From assembly GCA_029259695.1 (NCBI GenBank), contig JAJDEQ010000120.1, positions 1 through 43,021 of the forward strand: a stretch of DNA of 43,021 bases, in the 5' to 3' direction. Below, in pieces: positions 1 through 9,600 of the stretch; position 1 is the stretch's first letter; every line of letters begins with the position of its first letter. A model generated the notes under the pieces. The model ran no database searches and had not been told where the DNA came from. It saw only the letters and a program-made list of their open reading frames with translations. This DNA comes from Planctomycetota bacterium. GTDB taxonomy: Bacteria; Planctomycetota; B15-G4. The position numbers and the translations under genes were made by a program.

Positions 1-1973
1 CCTGCGGGGCCCGTCGCACCGTGGACACCGTCGGTACCCGCGATGCCTTGGGGGCCGGTCGCACCGCGCGGGCCCATCGGGCCGGTCGCGCCGTCGGCAC
101 CATCGACACCCGCGATGCCCTGCGCGCCGTCCGCGCCATCAGTGCCCGCAACGCCTTGCGGGCCGGTCGGGCCCATCACGCCGGCGGCACCCTGCAGACC
201 TGCGGGGCCCGTCGCGCCGTCGACGCCGTCGGTACCCGCGAGACCCTGCGGGCCTGTCGCGCCACGAGGACCCATCGGGCCCGTAGCACCATCAGCTCCG
301 TCGACACCCGCGATGCCCTGCGCGCCATCCGCGCCATCAGTGCCCGCGACGCCATGCGGGCCGGTCGCGCCCATCACACCGGCGATGCCTTGCGGGCCGG
401 TCGCACCGCGTGGACCCATCGGGCCGGTCGCGCCATCAGCGCCGTCGCTACCCGCGTTGCCCTGGGGACCGACGGGCCCCGTCGCACCGTCGATACCTGC
501 AATGCCTTGTAGACCGGTCGGGCCCGTCACGCCCGCGATGCCTTGGGAGCCGGTCGCGCCGTCGACGCCGTCGGTACCCGCAATGCCTTGCGGGCCTGTC
601 GCACCGCGCGGACCCATCGGGCCGGTCGCGCCGTCGACACCATCAGTACCGGCAATGCCCTGAGAGCCGGTCGCGCCCGTCACACCGACGATGCCTTGCG
701 GACCTGCGGGGCCCGTCGCGCCGTCGACACCGGCGGTACCCGCGAGACCCTGCGGGCCTGTCGCACCACGAGGACCCATCGGGCCGGTCGCGCCATCAGC
801 GCCGTCGACACCCGCGATGCCGTCCGCGCCATCAATGCCCGCAACACCTTGCGGGCCAGTCGCGCCCATCACACCGGCGAGACCTTGCGAACCTGCGGGG
901 CCCGTCGTGCCATCGACACCGGCGAGACCTTGGGGGCCGGTCGCACCACGAGGACCCATCGGGCCCGTAGCACCATCAGCTCCGTCGATACCCGCGATAC
1001 CCGCGGGGCCTTGCGGGCCGGTCGCACCTCGCGGACCCATCGGGCCGGTGGCACCATCGACACCCGCGAGACCCTGCGCGCCGGCCGCACCATCAGTCCC
1101 CGCAACGCCTTGCGGACCTGCGGGGCCCGTCGCGCCAGCGAGACCCTGCGGGCCTGTCGCACCACGAGGGCCCATCGGGCCGGTGGTGCCATCAACTCCG
1201 TCGACACCCGCGACACCCGCGGGGCCGGTCGCGCCGTCGACACCATCAGTACCGGCAATGCCCTGAGAGCCGGTCGCGCCCATCACACCGGCGAGACCTT
1301 GCGGACCTGCGGGGCCCGTCGCGCCGTCGACACCGTCGGTACCCGCGATGCCCTGCGGGCCGGTCGCACCACGCGGGCCCATCGGACCCGTGGCGCCATC
1401 AGTTCCGGCGCTTCCGTCAGCACCGGCGGTGCCTTGGGGGCCCGTGGAGCCGGCTGGGCCGGGGAGTCCCATCGCGCCGCGCGCACCCTTGGGGCCGGTC
1501 GGGCCTTCGGGGCCCTCCGGGCCGGCGATGCCTTCGGGCCCTGCCGGGCCAACGACGCCTTGCGGGCCCACCGGCCCGGTCGGCCCGATCAGGCCGGGAA
1601 CGCCCTGCGGACCGGTCGCGCCACGCACGCCCATGGGTCCGGGCTCGCCTGGCTCACCCTGCGCACCATCGGCACCGGGCGCGCCGGTCGTGCCCTGCGG
1701 ACCTTGCATGCCCTCCGGACCCTGCGCACCGGGGACACCGGGCAGACCCTGTTCACCCTTCGGCCCCAATGGGCCGGTGGGACCCAACGCGCCCGGCACA
1801 CCCTCCAGACCGCGCGGACCCGTCGGCCCCTCGGGGCCTTCGATGCCGGGCACGCCCTGCGGTCCGGCCTCACCACGCGGACCGGTCGGCCCCTCGGGGC
1901 CGGCGGGCCCCGTCGAACCTCGCGGCCCCACGGGCCCGGTCGGTCCGGCATCGCCCTGCACGCCGGCCGGGCC
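1..1973 (-). repeat. 9-bp-period collagen-type coding repeat
   Basis: The DNA is built from 9-base units encoding Gly-X-Y, at least 219 triplets within the window. Higher-order blocks recur: the sequence cccatcggg, part of the GPMGPRG block, appears about nine times between 70 and 1380 at irregular spacings that are multiples of nine. The irregular spacing looks like repeated duplication and deletion of blocks and not one regular superrepeat. The stretch nearest the N-terminal domain (about 1400-1973) is more diverse than the distal part. Confidence 0.9.
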
Positions 1974-2570
1974 GGCGGGGATGTCGATCGGCAGCAGATC
2001 GCCAACCCACCGGCCGGCGTCGTCGATCACCAGTTCGCCGTTGATCGAGAGTTCCTTCGCCTCGATCGTCTGACCCGACGTCAGGCCGACCAGTCCCAGC
2101 GGGAACGGGGGCGACTCTCCGAAGGTCACCGTGACTTCGCCGTGCTTGTCGAGGCGCGACACCTGCGTGCTGAACCACGCATCGCGCACCAGCAGATCGT
2201 CGGGCAGGGGCGTCGTCGATCCGAGCATCAGGTGCTCACCGCGACGCACCGACGCCGGCGTCAGGATCGAGCCACCCTCGAGGTCGCTCGCACCCGCCTC
2301 CTTCGGCGAGACCACGAAGACCTCTTCCCACGGCGAGTCCTGCCCGTCGAGGCGCGGCGTGCCGGCCTCATCGAGGTACAGACGGACCCTGACCCGGAAT
2401 GCCTTCTGCGGACGGATCGGCGCGAAGTGCGTCCCCGCCTTGTTGGTGCGGAACAGAGGAGCGTAGATGCGGATCGGGGTGAGTTCGGGTGGGCTCTCCT
2501 GTGACCGTGCCGGTCCACTGAGAACCAACACGAAGGCCAGGAGAAGGCCCATCGCTGCGCGCCATGCCAT
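1..2570 (-). CDS. Secreted collagen-like (Gly-X-Y) repeat protein, 3' end beyond the window
   Basis: The reading frame begins at the ATG at 2570 and stays open to the window edge (at least 856 residues), so the C-terminus is missing. Residues 1-22 form a signal peptide ([19 protein letters not shown], then a short Ala/Arg/Ser stretch). Residues 23-199 are a non-repetitive globular region with mixed charged and beta-type sequence. From residue 200 onward the protein is uninterrupted Gly-X-Y triplets in every part I translated, typified by [16 protein letters not shown]. Such repeats form collagen triple helices, and bacterial versions are surface or exported fibres. I infer an exported, trimeric, filament-like protein whose N-terminal region may be the trimerisation or anchoring head. 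There is no strong ribosome site before the ATG. The opposite strand also reads open in long Pro- or Arg-rich frames, which is a consequence of the repeat. Confidence 0.85.
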   Translation of the reverse strand, partial: MAWRAAMGLLLAFVLVLSGPARSQESPPELTPIRIYAPLFRTNKAGTHFAPIRPQKAFRVRVRLYLDEAGTPRLDGQDSPWEEVFVVSPKEAGASDLEGGSILTPASVRRGEHLMLGSTTPLPDDLLVRDAWFSTQVSRLDKHGEVTVTFGESPPFPLGLVGLTSGQTIEAKELSINGELVIDDAGRWVGDLLPIDIPAGPAGVQGDAGPTGPVGPRGSTGPAGPEGPTGPRGEAGPQGVPGIEGPEGPTGPRGLEGVPGALGPTGPLGPKGEQGLPGVPGAQGPEGMQGPQGTTGAPGADGAQGEPGEPGPMGVRGATGPQGVPGLIGPTGPVGPQGVVGPAGPEGIAGPEGPEGPTGPKGARGAMGLPGPAGSTGPQGTAGADGSAGTDGATGPMGPRGATGPQGIAGTDGVDGATGPAGPQGLAGVMGATGSQGIAGTDGVDGATGPAGVAGVDGVDGTTGPMGPRGATGPQGLAGATGPAGPQGVAGTDGAAGAQGLAGVDGATGPMGPRGATGPQGPAGIAGIDGADGATGPMGPRGATGPQGLAGVDGTTGPAGSQGLAGVMGATGPQGVAGIDGADGIAGVDGADGATGPMGPRGATGPQGLAGTAGVDGATGPAGPQGIVGVTGATGSQGIAGTDGVDGATGPMGPRGATGPQGIAGTDGVDGATGSQGIAGVTGPTGLQGIAGIDGATGPVGPQGNAGSDGADGATGPMGPRGATGPQGIAGVMGATGPHGVAGTDGADGAQGIAGVDGADGATGPMGPRGATGPQGLAGTDGVDGATGPAGLQGAAGVMGPTGPQGVAGTDGADGAQGIAGVDGADGATGPMGPRGATGPQGIAGTDGVHGATGPA

Positions 2571-2794
2571 CGGTAATGCCCTGCCAGCGGGACGAAGTTC
2601 AGTTCGGGCAGGGAGTGGGGGGGACCGGGTCATCGGCGACCGCGCAGGAGCGCCTGTAGCGCAATCTCGTCTGCCGGGCAGCGACAGTCGCCGGCTGTAG
2701 TGCCTTCCGCGTCAGCGGAATTCGCGTGCCTACGCCGGGATCGTCGCCGAATCGCAGTCGACGGGCCGAGCCGTGCCGGTCCGGGCAGCGGCGG

Positions 2795-2838
2795 GCCGAG
2801 CCAGTGCCGAGCCAGTGCCGAGCCAGGGCCGAGCCAGG
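2795..2838. repeat. Intergenic tandem repeat, four 11-bp units
   Basis: Four consecutive 11-base units lie at 2795-2805, 2806-2816, 2817-2827 and 2828-2838. They read gccgagccagt twice and gccgagccagg twice, with degenerate flanks on both sides. The array sits 28 bases beyond the stop codon of the beta-propeller gene and about 225 bases upstream of the collagen-like start. Eleven is not a multiple of three, which fits a non-coding array. No function is evident. Confidence 0.9.
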
Positions 2839-2866
2839 GCCGGGGCGAGCAGCGCTGGTCATCTGG

Positions 2867-5800
2867 TCAGGGCAGGTCGACCGCCCGGTAGGCCGCCTCG
2901 TTCTCGGTCGTGTCGTAGAAGAAGCTGGGCGTGTCGCCGCCGACGCCCACGAAGAACGGATCGCTAGGGAAGCCGGTGCCCACGTAGGCCGGCGAGAAAC
3001 TCACCGTCGTGGGGCCGGCCGGCGTGAAGGCCAGCAAGCCGAACGTCGCCACCCCGCTGCCGTCGGTGCGCTGTTCGTCCTCCCACGCCTGGCCGCCGAT
3101 GTCACCGGCCCAGAACACGTGCACCGGCACGTCGATGACCGGCAGGCCGTCCTGGTCGTGCACGAGCACGGTGGCCGTGGCGGTGTACGGACCGCTCCCG
3201 TTCACGACGAGAGTGATGTCCTCCACGTGGTAGTACGGAGGCAGCGTGGTGAACGAGCCCTCGAACAGCCCGGCGTTGCCGTTGGTGTCGGTGGCGGTGA
3301 CGCGATAGAACACCTCGCTCCCCGCCGGGAGGCCGTCGACGAAGACATCGTGGATGCGTCGCCGCCCGTCCGCCGCGAAGGAGCCCAGGCCGTAACTCCC
3401 GACTGCGGTGCCGGTCTCCACCAGCACCCCCACCGGCTCGTCGGTGCGGAAGCTGATCGTCGCCGTCGTGTTGAACACTTCGAGCGCGCTCGCCGAGGAG
3501 ATCACCGGAGCATCGCCGTCCGGCACGGAGCGATCGACCACCAGCGGTTCGGTCCCGGCTTCGATCTCGCGACCATCCGCGTAACCGTCCCCATCGCTGT
3601 CCGCCCGCGCGGGATCGGTGCCCGCCGCGAGTTCCAGGAAGTCCCACAAGCCGTCCTCGTCCCGATCGATGCCGAGACGCTCCCCCATCCCTGGGGGCAC
3701 GCAGGTAAAGGTCCAGCTGCCCAGGTCCTGCTCGGCGAGGAAGTGCAGCACGGACCGGTCGGTCACGTCGCCCGTGTCCCACTGGTAACCCCACACGCTG
3801 GTGCCGGGGTCCAGCCGGTACAGCGCGCCGCGTGGCAGCAGCGTGCCGTCGGGCAACTCGCGGAAGCCCTTGAGCACCAGGTCCAGGTCCGAGAACGGCG
3901 GCCGCGCCTGCACCTCCACCAGATCGAGGAAGGCGTCGAGTTGCGGCGCGCTGTCCACGTCCAGGGTGAACTGCGCGCCCACGAGCGGCGCCATGCCCGT
4001 GTCCCAGGCGTGCACCAGGGCCGAGATGGCGTCCTTCTGGATCACCGAGAGCCCGGGGAAGGTGGGGTTGCCGTTGAGCGGTACGGTGAAGTCCATGAAG
4101 CCGCGCACGCCGTCCACCGCGCCGTCGTGCAGCGCGCCGAAGCCCGTGAGCGCGATGAAGTCCTTCTCGTAGGTCTGGCGCAGTTGGGCGGTGTTGAACA
4201 GCTGCGTGAAGCTGCCCGCGCTGACCGTCGGGCGGGCGCCGGTGAAGTCGGCCTCGTCCACGAAGTTCGCCTGGTGGCACGACGCGCACAGCACGCCCGT
4301 GCCCGGCGCCGAGTACTCGGTGCCCGGCAGCTCCGGATCGAGCCCGAAGACCTGCAGCCCCTGCGCGGCGAGCCCCGTGTACTCGCGGTCCTTGGGTTCG
4401 ATCGGGTTGGGCGGGTAGCGGATCGAGCGGATGAACGCCGCGAACTCCTGCATCTGCCGGCGACTGATGCCCGCACCGCCCAGCAGGCCCTTCCACGCCG
4501 TCTGGAAGCTGTGGATCGTGCGCCGGTCGCCGCGCCAGTGCAGCGGCAGGTCGTCCTTCGTGTCGGGATCCATGAGCCCCCGGAACGACTGCGTCACCAT
4601 CGGCCCCTTGAGCGGGTTGAGGATCGGTGTGGAATGGGCCACCACGATCGACCCGGGGAACCCGGCCACATCGGTCATGACGTCGGGGTAGTGGTAGCCG
4701 AGACTGCCCTCGGGATTCCCCAGATCCCACGCCAGGTGGTCGTAGTGCCCGAACACGTGGCACGACGCACACGACATGTTGCGGTTGCCCAGGCCTTCGG
4801 AGGGCAGCGCGCCGTACAACAGCCGGCGGCCCTCGCGCACCGAACGGGGCTCGGGATCGTAGGGCAGGTAGGCCACCTCGCCCGCGGGAGCGTGCGCTCC
4901 CGCCACGTCGTACACGCGCAGCGACTTGTCGCCCCGGCAGAAGACGTACAGCCAGCCCCGCGCCCCGTCCACGGCCAGCCCACTGGGCATCGAGCCGGTC
5001 GGGATCTCGTCCACCAGGGCCTTGGTCTGGGCGTCGATGGCCACGATCGAATCGGTCCCCAGCGCCGCCACGTAGGCGTTGTCCCCGTGCGGCCCCGAAG
5101 CGAAGACGAGCGAGACCGGCTGGGCGTGTTCGACGCTGGTGAAGGGCGGCGCGAGCAGCAGCACATCGGTCACGTCTCCGCCGGCGTCAGCCACCACCAC
5201 CCGGTTCTCGACGGCGTTGCCGCTGAGCTCGGGCTCGAAGCGGACGCGGTTGCGCGCCTCGGTGCCGACGACCCACAACTGCCCGCTGATCGGGTTGCGC
5301 TCCAGGTCCAGCAGCACCGAGCCCACGTCACTCGTCCAGGTGCCGGCCACGGCGTGGGTCGTGACGTCGACCGACACGATGTCACGGTCGTCGAGCTGGT
5401 TGACGATCCCCGGGTACTCGTGGTCGTGCACGATGCGACCCGTCTTGGGGATGATCCAGCCGCGCACGTACTGCGGGAACACGAACTCGGCGCGCTGCAG
5501 CGTCGGGTTCACCGCAAACGGCAGCTCGGTCACGTCGGGCTCGTCCTGGACCATGCCGAGCAGGTCGACCTGCTTCTCGTCCAGGATCGTCGTGTGGTTC
5601 CCCGACGCCTGGGCGATCACGTGCACACCACCGCCCAGCGCGACCACGTCTCGCGGCTTGACGCTGCCGAGCTCGACGTTGTCGAGCACCGCGTACGGCG
5701 GGAAGGCGTCCACCACGACCAGCAGGTGCTCGTCGTGCGGCCCCGGGTCCACCTGTCCCGGCACCAGCGGCGTCTGGGGTGCACGCGCGGCCGTGACGAA

Positions 5801-6406
5801 CAGCTTGCCCCCGGACACCACGAGCCCCTGGGGCTCGTCGCCGACCGGGATCGTGGCCACGACGTAGCTCCGCGCCAGGTCCACCACCGACACGCTGTCG
5901 GACACGAAGTTGGAGACGAACATCACCTGCGGGTCGTCGGGATGCAGCGCCATCGCCACCGGCTCGAGTCCGGTGAAGATCGACGCGACATGGGTCAGGC
6001 GCGGCAGCGGCCGAGGCACGACGCCGCTCACCCCACCCGCTCCCGGCGGCACTCCCATGCCGTACTCGGGCCCGTTCACCTGTCCGCCCCCGGTGAGCCC
6101 GCCACCCGTGAGATCGCTCAGCCGGCGGACCGGCAGGCTCTCCTGCGGGAAGGTCGCGAAGACCTCGACCCGATGGTCGGGCGTGTTGAGCACGTACAGC
6201 CATGCTCCGTCCGGGGACAACAGCATGCCCTCGGTCGGCCCCGACTCGAAGTTGGGGAACGGTGCGCTGGCCGTGGAGAACTCGTCCGCAGGCGCGACGG
6301 CCTGGGCCAGCAACCCACCGCCCGTCGCCAGCAGCAGGACGGCGGGCAGCAGGGCCCGCCTGAGTCGTCGAACAGCAGGACACGACGAGGCGACGAGCAG
6401 GGACAT
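2867..6406 (-). CDS. Secreted YVTN-type beta-propeller protein with two c-type haem (CASCH) motifs
   Basis: The protein is 1179 residues. I chose the ATG at 6406 because CCGGAG lies just upstream and a signal peptide follows at once (MSLLVASS, then a Leu/Ala-rich core ending LLAQ). An in-frame GTG at 6451 is less likely. Residues about 40-530 carry repeated blade-like segments (LSPDGAWLYVLNT, VDGARGWLYVFCRG) typical of YVTN/surface-layer beta-propellers. CASCH motifs at C546-H550 and C707-H711 bracket a cytochrome-like region with the segments PLKGPMVTQSFRGL and LPLHWRGDRR, resembling di-haem peroxidase/MauG-type proteins. Residues about 910-960 hold Asp-rich calcium-binding thrombospondin-3-like repeats (DRDEDGLWD, DSDGDGYADG). 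Fibronectin-III-like and Ig-like beta domains finish the protein. It probably acts in the periplasm or at the cell surface as a redox or electron-transfer protein; the substrate is unknown. Confidence 0.85.
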   Translation of the reverse strand: MSLLVASSCPAVRRLRRALLPAVLLLATGGGLLAQAVAPADEFSTASAPFPNFESGPTEGMLLSPDGAWLYVLNTPDHRVEVFATFPQESLPVRRLSDLTGGGLTGGGQVNGPEYGMGVPPGAGGVSGVVPRPLPRLTHVASIFTGLEPVAMALHPDDPQVMFVSNFVSDSVSVVDLARSYVVATIPVGDEPQGLVVSGGKLFVTAARAPQTPLVPGQVDPGPHDEHLLVVVDAFPPYAVLDNVELGSVKPRDVVALGGGVHVIAQASGNHTTILDEKQVDLLGMVQDEPDVTELPFAVNPTLQRAEFVFPQYVRGWIIPKTGRIVHDHEYPGIVNQLDDRDIVSVDVTTHAVAGTWTSDVGSVLLDLERNPISGQLWVVGTEARNRVRFEPELSGNAVENRVVVADAGGDVTDVLLLAPPFTSVEHAQPVSLVFASGPHGDNAYVAALGTDSIVAIDAQTKALVDEIPTGSMPSGLAVDGARGWLYVFCRGDKSLRVYDVAGAHAPAGEVAYLPYDPEPRSVREGRRLLYGALPSEGLGNRNMSCASCHVFGHYDHLAWDLGNPEGSLGYHYPDVMTDVAGFPGSIVVAHSTPILNPLKGPMVTQSFRGLMDPDTKDDLPLHWRGDRRTIHSFQTAWKGLLGGAGISRRQMQEFAAFIRSIRYPPNPIEPKDREYTGLAAQGLQVFGLDPELPGTEYSAPGTGVLCASCHQANFVDEADFTGARPTVSAGSFTQLFNTAQLRQTYEKDFIALTGFGALHDGAVDGVRGFMDFTVPLNGNPTFPGLSVIQKDAISALVHAWDTGMAPLVGAQFTLDVDSAPQLDAFLDLVEVQARPPFSDLDLVLKGFRELPDGTLLPRGALYRLDPGTSVWGYQWDTGDVTDRSVLHFLAEQDLGSWTFTCVPPGMGERLGIDRDEDGLWDFLELAAGTDPARADSDGDGYADGREIEAGTEPLVVDRSVPDGDAPVISSASALEVFNTTATISFRTDEPVGVLVETGTAVGSYGLGSFAADGRRRIHDVFVDGLPAGSEVFYRVTATDTNGNAGLFEGSFTTLPPYYHVEDITLVVNGSGPYTATATVLVHDQDGLPVIDVPVHVFWAGDIGGQAWEDEQRTDGSGVATFGLLAFTPAGPTTVSFSPAYVGTGFPSDPFFVGVGGDTPSFFYDTTENEAAYRAVDLP

Positions 6407-6625
6407 GGGGCAGCTCCGGCAGAGCGCGGGTGGGAACGTCGATTGTGTCACGGGACGCTGCCTGCCGGTGGGCTCACGCCCCTCAGCCGCACGCCCGCTC
6501 CAAGAGTCCTGAACGCAGCGCCTGCCTCGACGTCACGCCGGCGCCTTCGAGAACTGGGCGCTGTCGGTCGACCTTGCCGGGCCCGGCGCGGGGCAGTCCC
6601 CCTCCGCCACCGCCGCGAACGGCGC

Positions 6626-9600
6626 TCAGCCCACGACGACGCGCCGGCGAGCGGTGGATGCCACGCGTTCGTCGGGCGTCAGGATCCCGCGGAAGTTCAG
6701 CGGATCGGCGGCCACCACCTCGATCGGCTCCCGCTCACCCGCGTCGCGCACGGCACGCAGGACGGGCACCACGTCGGGCAGCGCGAACTGCTCGCCGCTG
6801 AAACCGGCCACGAAGCGTCCGCCGCGCACCTCACCGCGGGCCTCCATGCGGCGGTAGACGCGCAGCAGCTCACGCCACGGCACGCCCGTGCGCTCGCGCA
6901 ACAACACGCGCCGGAACACGACGCCGGTGCGACGCAGGAGCACCCGCGCCACGAACTCCACCTGCTCGGTACGCTCGACCCCGCCGGGCGTGGTGCTGCG
7001 CTGCCCACCGGCCCCGGTCGCGTTGGCCCCGGGGGACGAGCTGCCACCCGCGGTGCCCGCGGCCGGGACGCTCGCCCCACTGCCGCCCTCGACCGTCGCC
7101 GGCAGGGCGCCGCTGCGGAACAGCGTCCAGCGCCCCATGGCCGGGCCCGCCCGTCGCCGCCGGTTCGAGCGACCGAGCAGCGTGCGCAACCCGGCGAAGG
7201 CGTCGCACGTGGCGAGCCCCAGCCCGACGAGTTCCGAGAGCGCGTGCTCCACCTGCACCGGGAGCAGTCCGCCACCCCGTTCGAGATCCTGCGCGAAGCA
7301 GGCTCCACGCTCCGCGAGATGGGTGAAGACCGTGCGCGCGTCGCCACGCAGGCTCCACACGTCTCCCGGCGCGGTGAGGCCGAGCCAGGGGTCGAGTTCG
7401 TCACGGGGCACGAGCGCCACCGGCGTGTTGCGGATCGCGCTGGCCCCCGCACCCCACAGCCGGCCCCACGCCACCTGCCCGGAGAGCGCCAGCTCGTCCA
7501 GCCAGCCGGGCCGATAACCGGCCACGCGCGCCGGCAGGATGTGTCGTTCCCACGCGGCGGTCGGGACCTGCAACCCGGCCAGTTGGCGCACGACCTGCAG
7601 CACGCCCCCGGGGCCGGCCAGCCGGCTGTCCTCGTCCACGTGCTGCCAGCGGACGAGGAAGCGCAGGAACGCCGCGGCGCTGACCGGCTCGATCTGCTGC
7701 CGCAGCCGGTCGAGGGTCTCGCGATGGATCCGCGCCAGCAAGCGCCGGTTGCACCAGGCGGCAGCGCCGTCGATGCGCGTGCGCAGGACAACGCCCGCCG
7801 CTTCCAATTGCGCCACTTCGCTGGCGAACTCGGTGAACAAGGCATCGTCGGCCGGCACCGGGCCGAGCGCCTCCAGGCGCCCGGCCAGCACGTCGGGCCC
7901 CGCCCGCGGCGCCTCGGTGGCGAACCAACGCTCGCCCTCGCGGCAGACCCTGCCGTGCGCGCCGAGCTCGTCCAGCCAGCGCTGCCATGCGCGGCCCTCC
8001 GCGACGGTCAGGAAGCCCATCCAGCCCAGCGCCTCGTGCAGTTCCTCGGCCGACTCGGGACGCGGCCACGCCTGCTCCCGCACCCGTTCGATGGCCTCGG
8101 GATCCAGCGCTCCCAACTCGTCGGCGCGGGCCGGGTCGAGACCGCGGCGGGTCATCACCGCCTGCGTCCGTCGTTCTTCGAGCGGAGCGTCGTCGAGGAA
8201 GGTGTAGGGCTGGGCCGACAGGATCCCGTGGGAGAACACCGAAGGCTCGGGCAGGTCGACGGCGCAGGTCTCGATGCGCCCCGCCTCGATGTCGCGCAGC
8301 ACGTTGCGCAGCCCGTCGAGATCCATCGCTTCGTGCAGGCAGTCGTGGATCGTCTGCTGCACGATCACGTCCTCGGGCACGGGCAGGTCGCCCGGCGGCA
8401 GGTTCTCACCGCAGGCCATGACCTGCGGGAACGACTGCACCAGCAGATCGTCGGCACGCATGCGCTGCAGCGCCGGCGGGACCGGCTTGCCGTTGCGCAT
8501 GCGTGGCAGTTGCAACGAACGCGACACGTTCCAGCGCCAGCGCGTGGTGAACACCGGCGCGGTGATCAGCGCCTGGGTCAACGTCTTCTCGATGCTCTTG
8601 CTGTGCAGGAACTTGAACACGTCCTCCAGCGGGAAGCTGTGGTGCGGGCCGAGTGACAACAGCACCGCCTCTTCGTTCGCCGCGGCCTGCAACTCGAATC
8701 CGAAGCCACGACAGAAGCACTTGCGCAGCGCCAGCCCCCACGCGCGGTTGATGCGCCCGCCGAAGGGCGCGTGCAGCACGAGCTGCATGCCGCCGGTCTC
8801 GTCGAAGAAGCGCTCGGCGATCACGCGATGCTCGGTGGGCACGGCACCCAGGGCCTGGCGACCGGCGGCCACGTACTCGGCCAGTTGCTCCGCCGACGGG
8901 CGGTCGAGGCCGGTGCGGGCGATGATCGCCTCGGCGTCCGGCGGCTCCTCACGCAGGTCGCCGATCAACCCGCTGAGTTCGGCCGTGCGCGCCGGCGCCT
9001 CGCCCAGCCAGAAGGGCAGCGTGGGCGGCTCGCCCCGGGCATCGGCCACCCGCACCTTGCCCGCCTCGACCTTGAGGATGCGCCAGCTCGTGTTGCCGAG
9101 CTGGAAGATGTCGCCGCGGTTGGCCTCCACCGCGAAGTCCTCGTTGAGCGTGCCGATGAAGGTGCCCTCGGGCTCGAGCAGCACGTCGTAGTCGGCGTTG
9201 TCGGGGATCGCGCCGCCCGAGGTGAGCGCAGGAATGCGCGCACGCTTGGTGGCGCGCAGCTTGCCGTGCACGCCGTCGCGGTGCAGCAGCGACCAGCGAC
9301 CTCCGGTGTGCACGTCGATGGCGGCCTCGAAGTCATCGCGCGACAGCCCGGCGTAGGGGGCCGCGCGGCACACCTGTGCGTACAGCACGTCGAGGTCCTG
9401 GTCGCCGCTGGCACAGCTGGCCACGATCTGCTGGGCCAGGATGTCGATCGCCGCCGGCGGCTCGGGCGTGCGATCGAGCAGTCCGTCGCGCACGGCGGCG
9501 AGCAGCGCGCCGGCTTCGGCCAGTTCGTCGATGGTGAGCGGGAACAGACGCCCCTTCGGCACGCGATCCATGCCGTGTCCGGCCCGGCCCACGCGCTGGA

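Noticed and set aside
543..2504. A 653-codon Thr/Arg/Ala-rich frame on the + strand
   Set aside because: It is the mirror of the collagen-type repeat; only the minus-strand frame has a signal peptide and a continuous Gly-X-Y pattern.
2726..8656. A 1976-codon open frame on the + strand
   Set aside because: It lies opposite the propeller and Lhr genes, whose domains and motifs are unmistakable. Its own translation is His/Arg/Val-rich with no domain, as expected of an antisense frame in GC-rich DNA.
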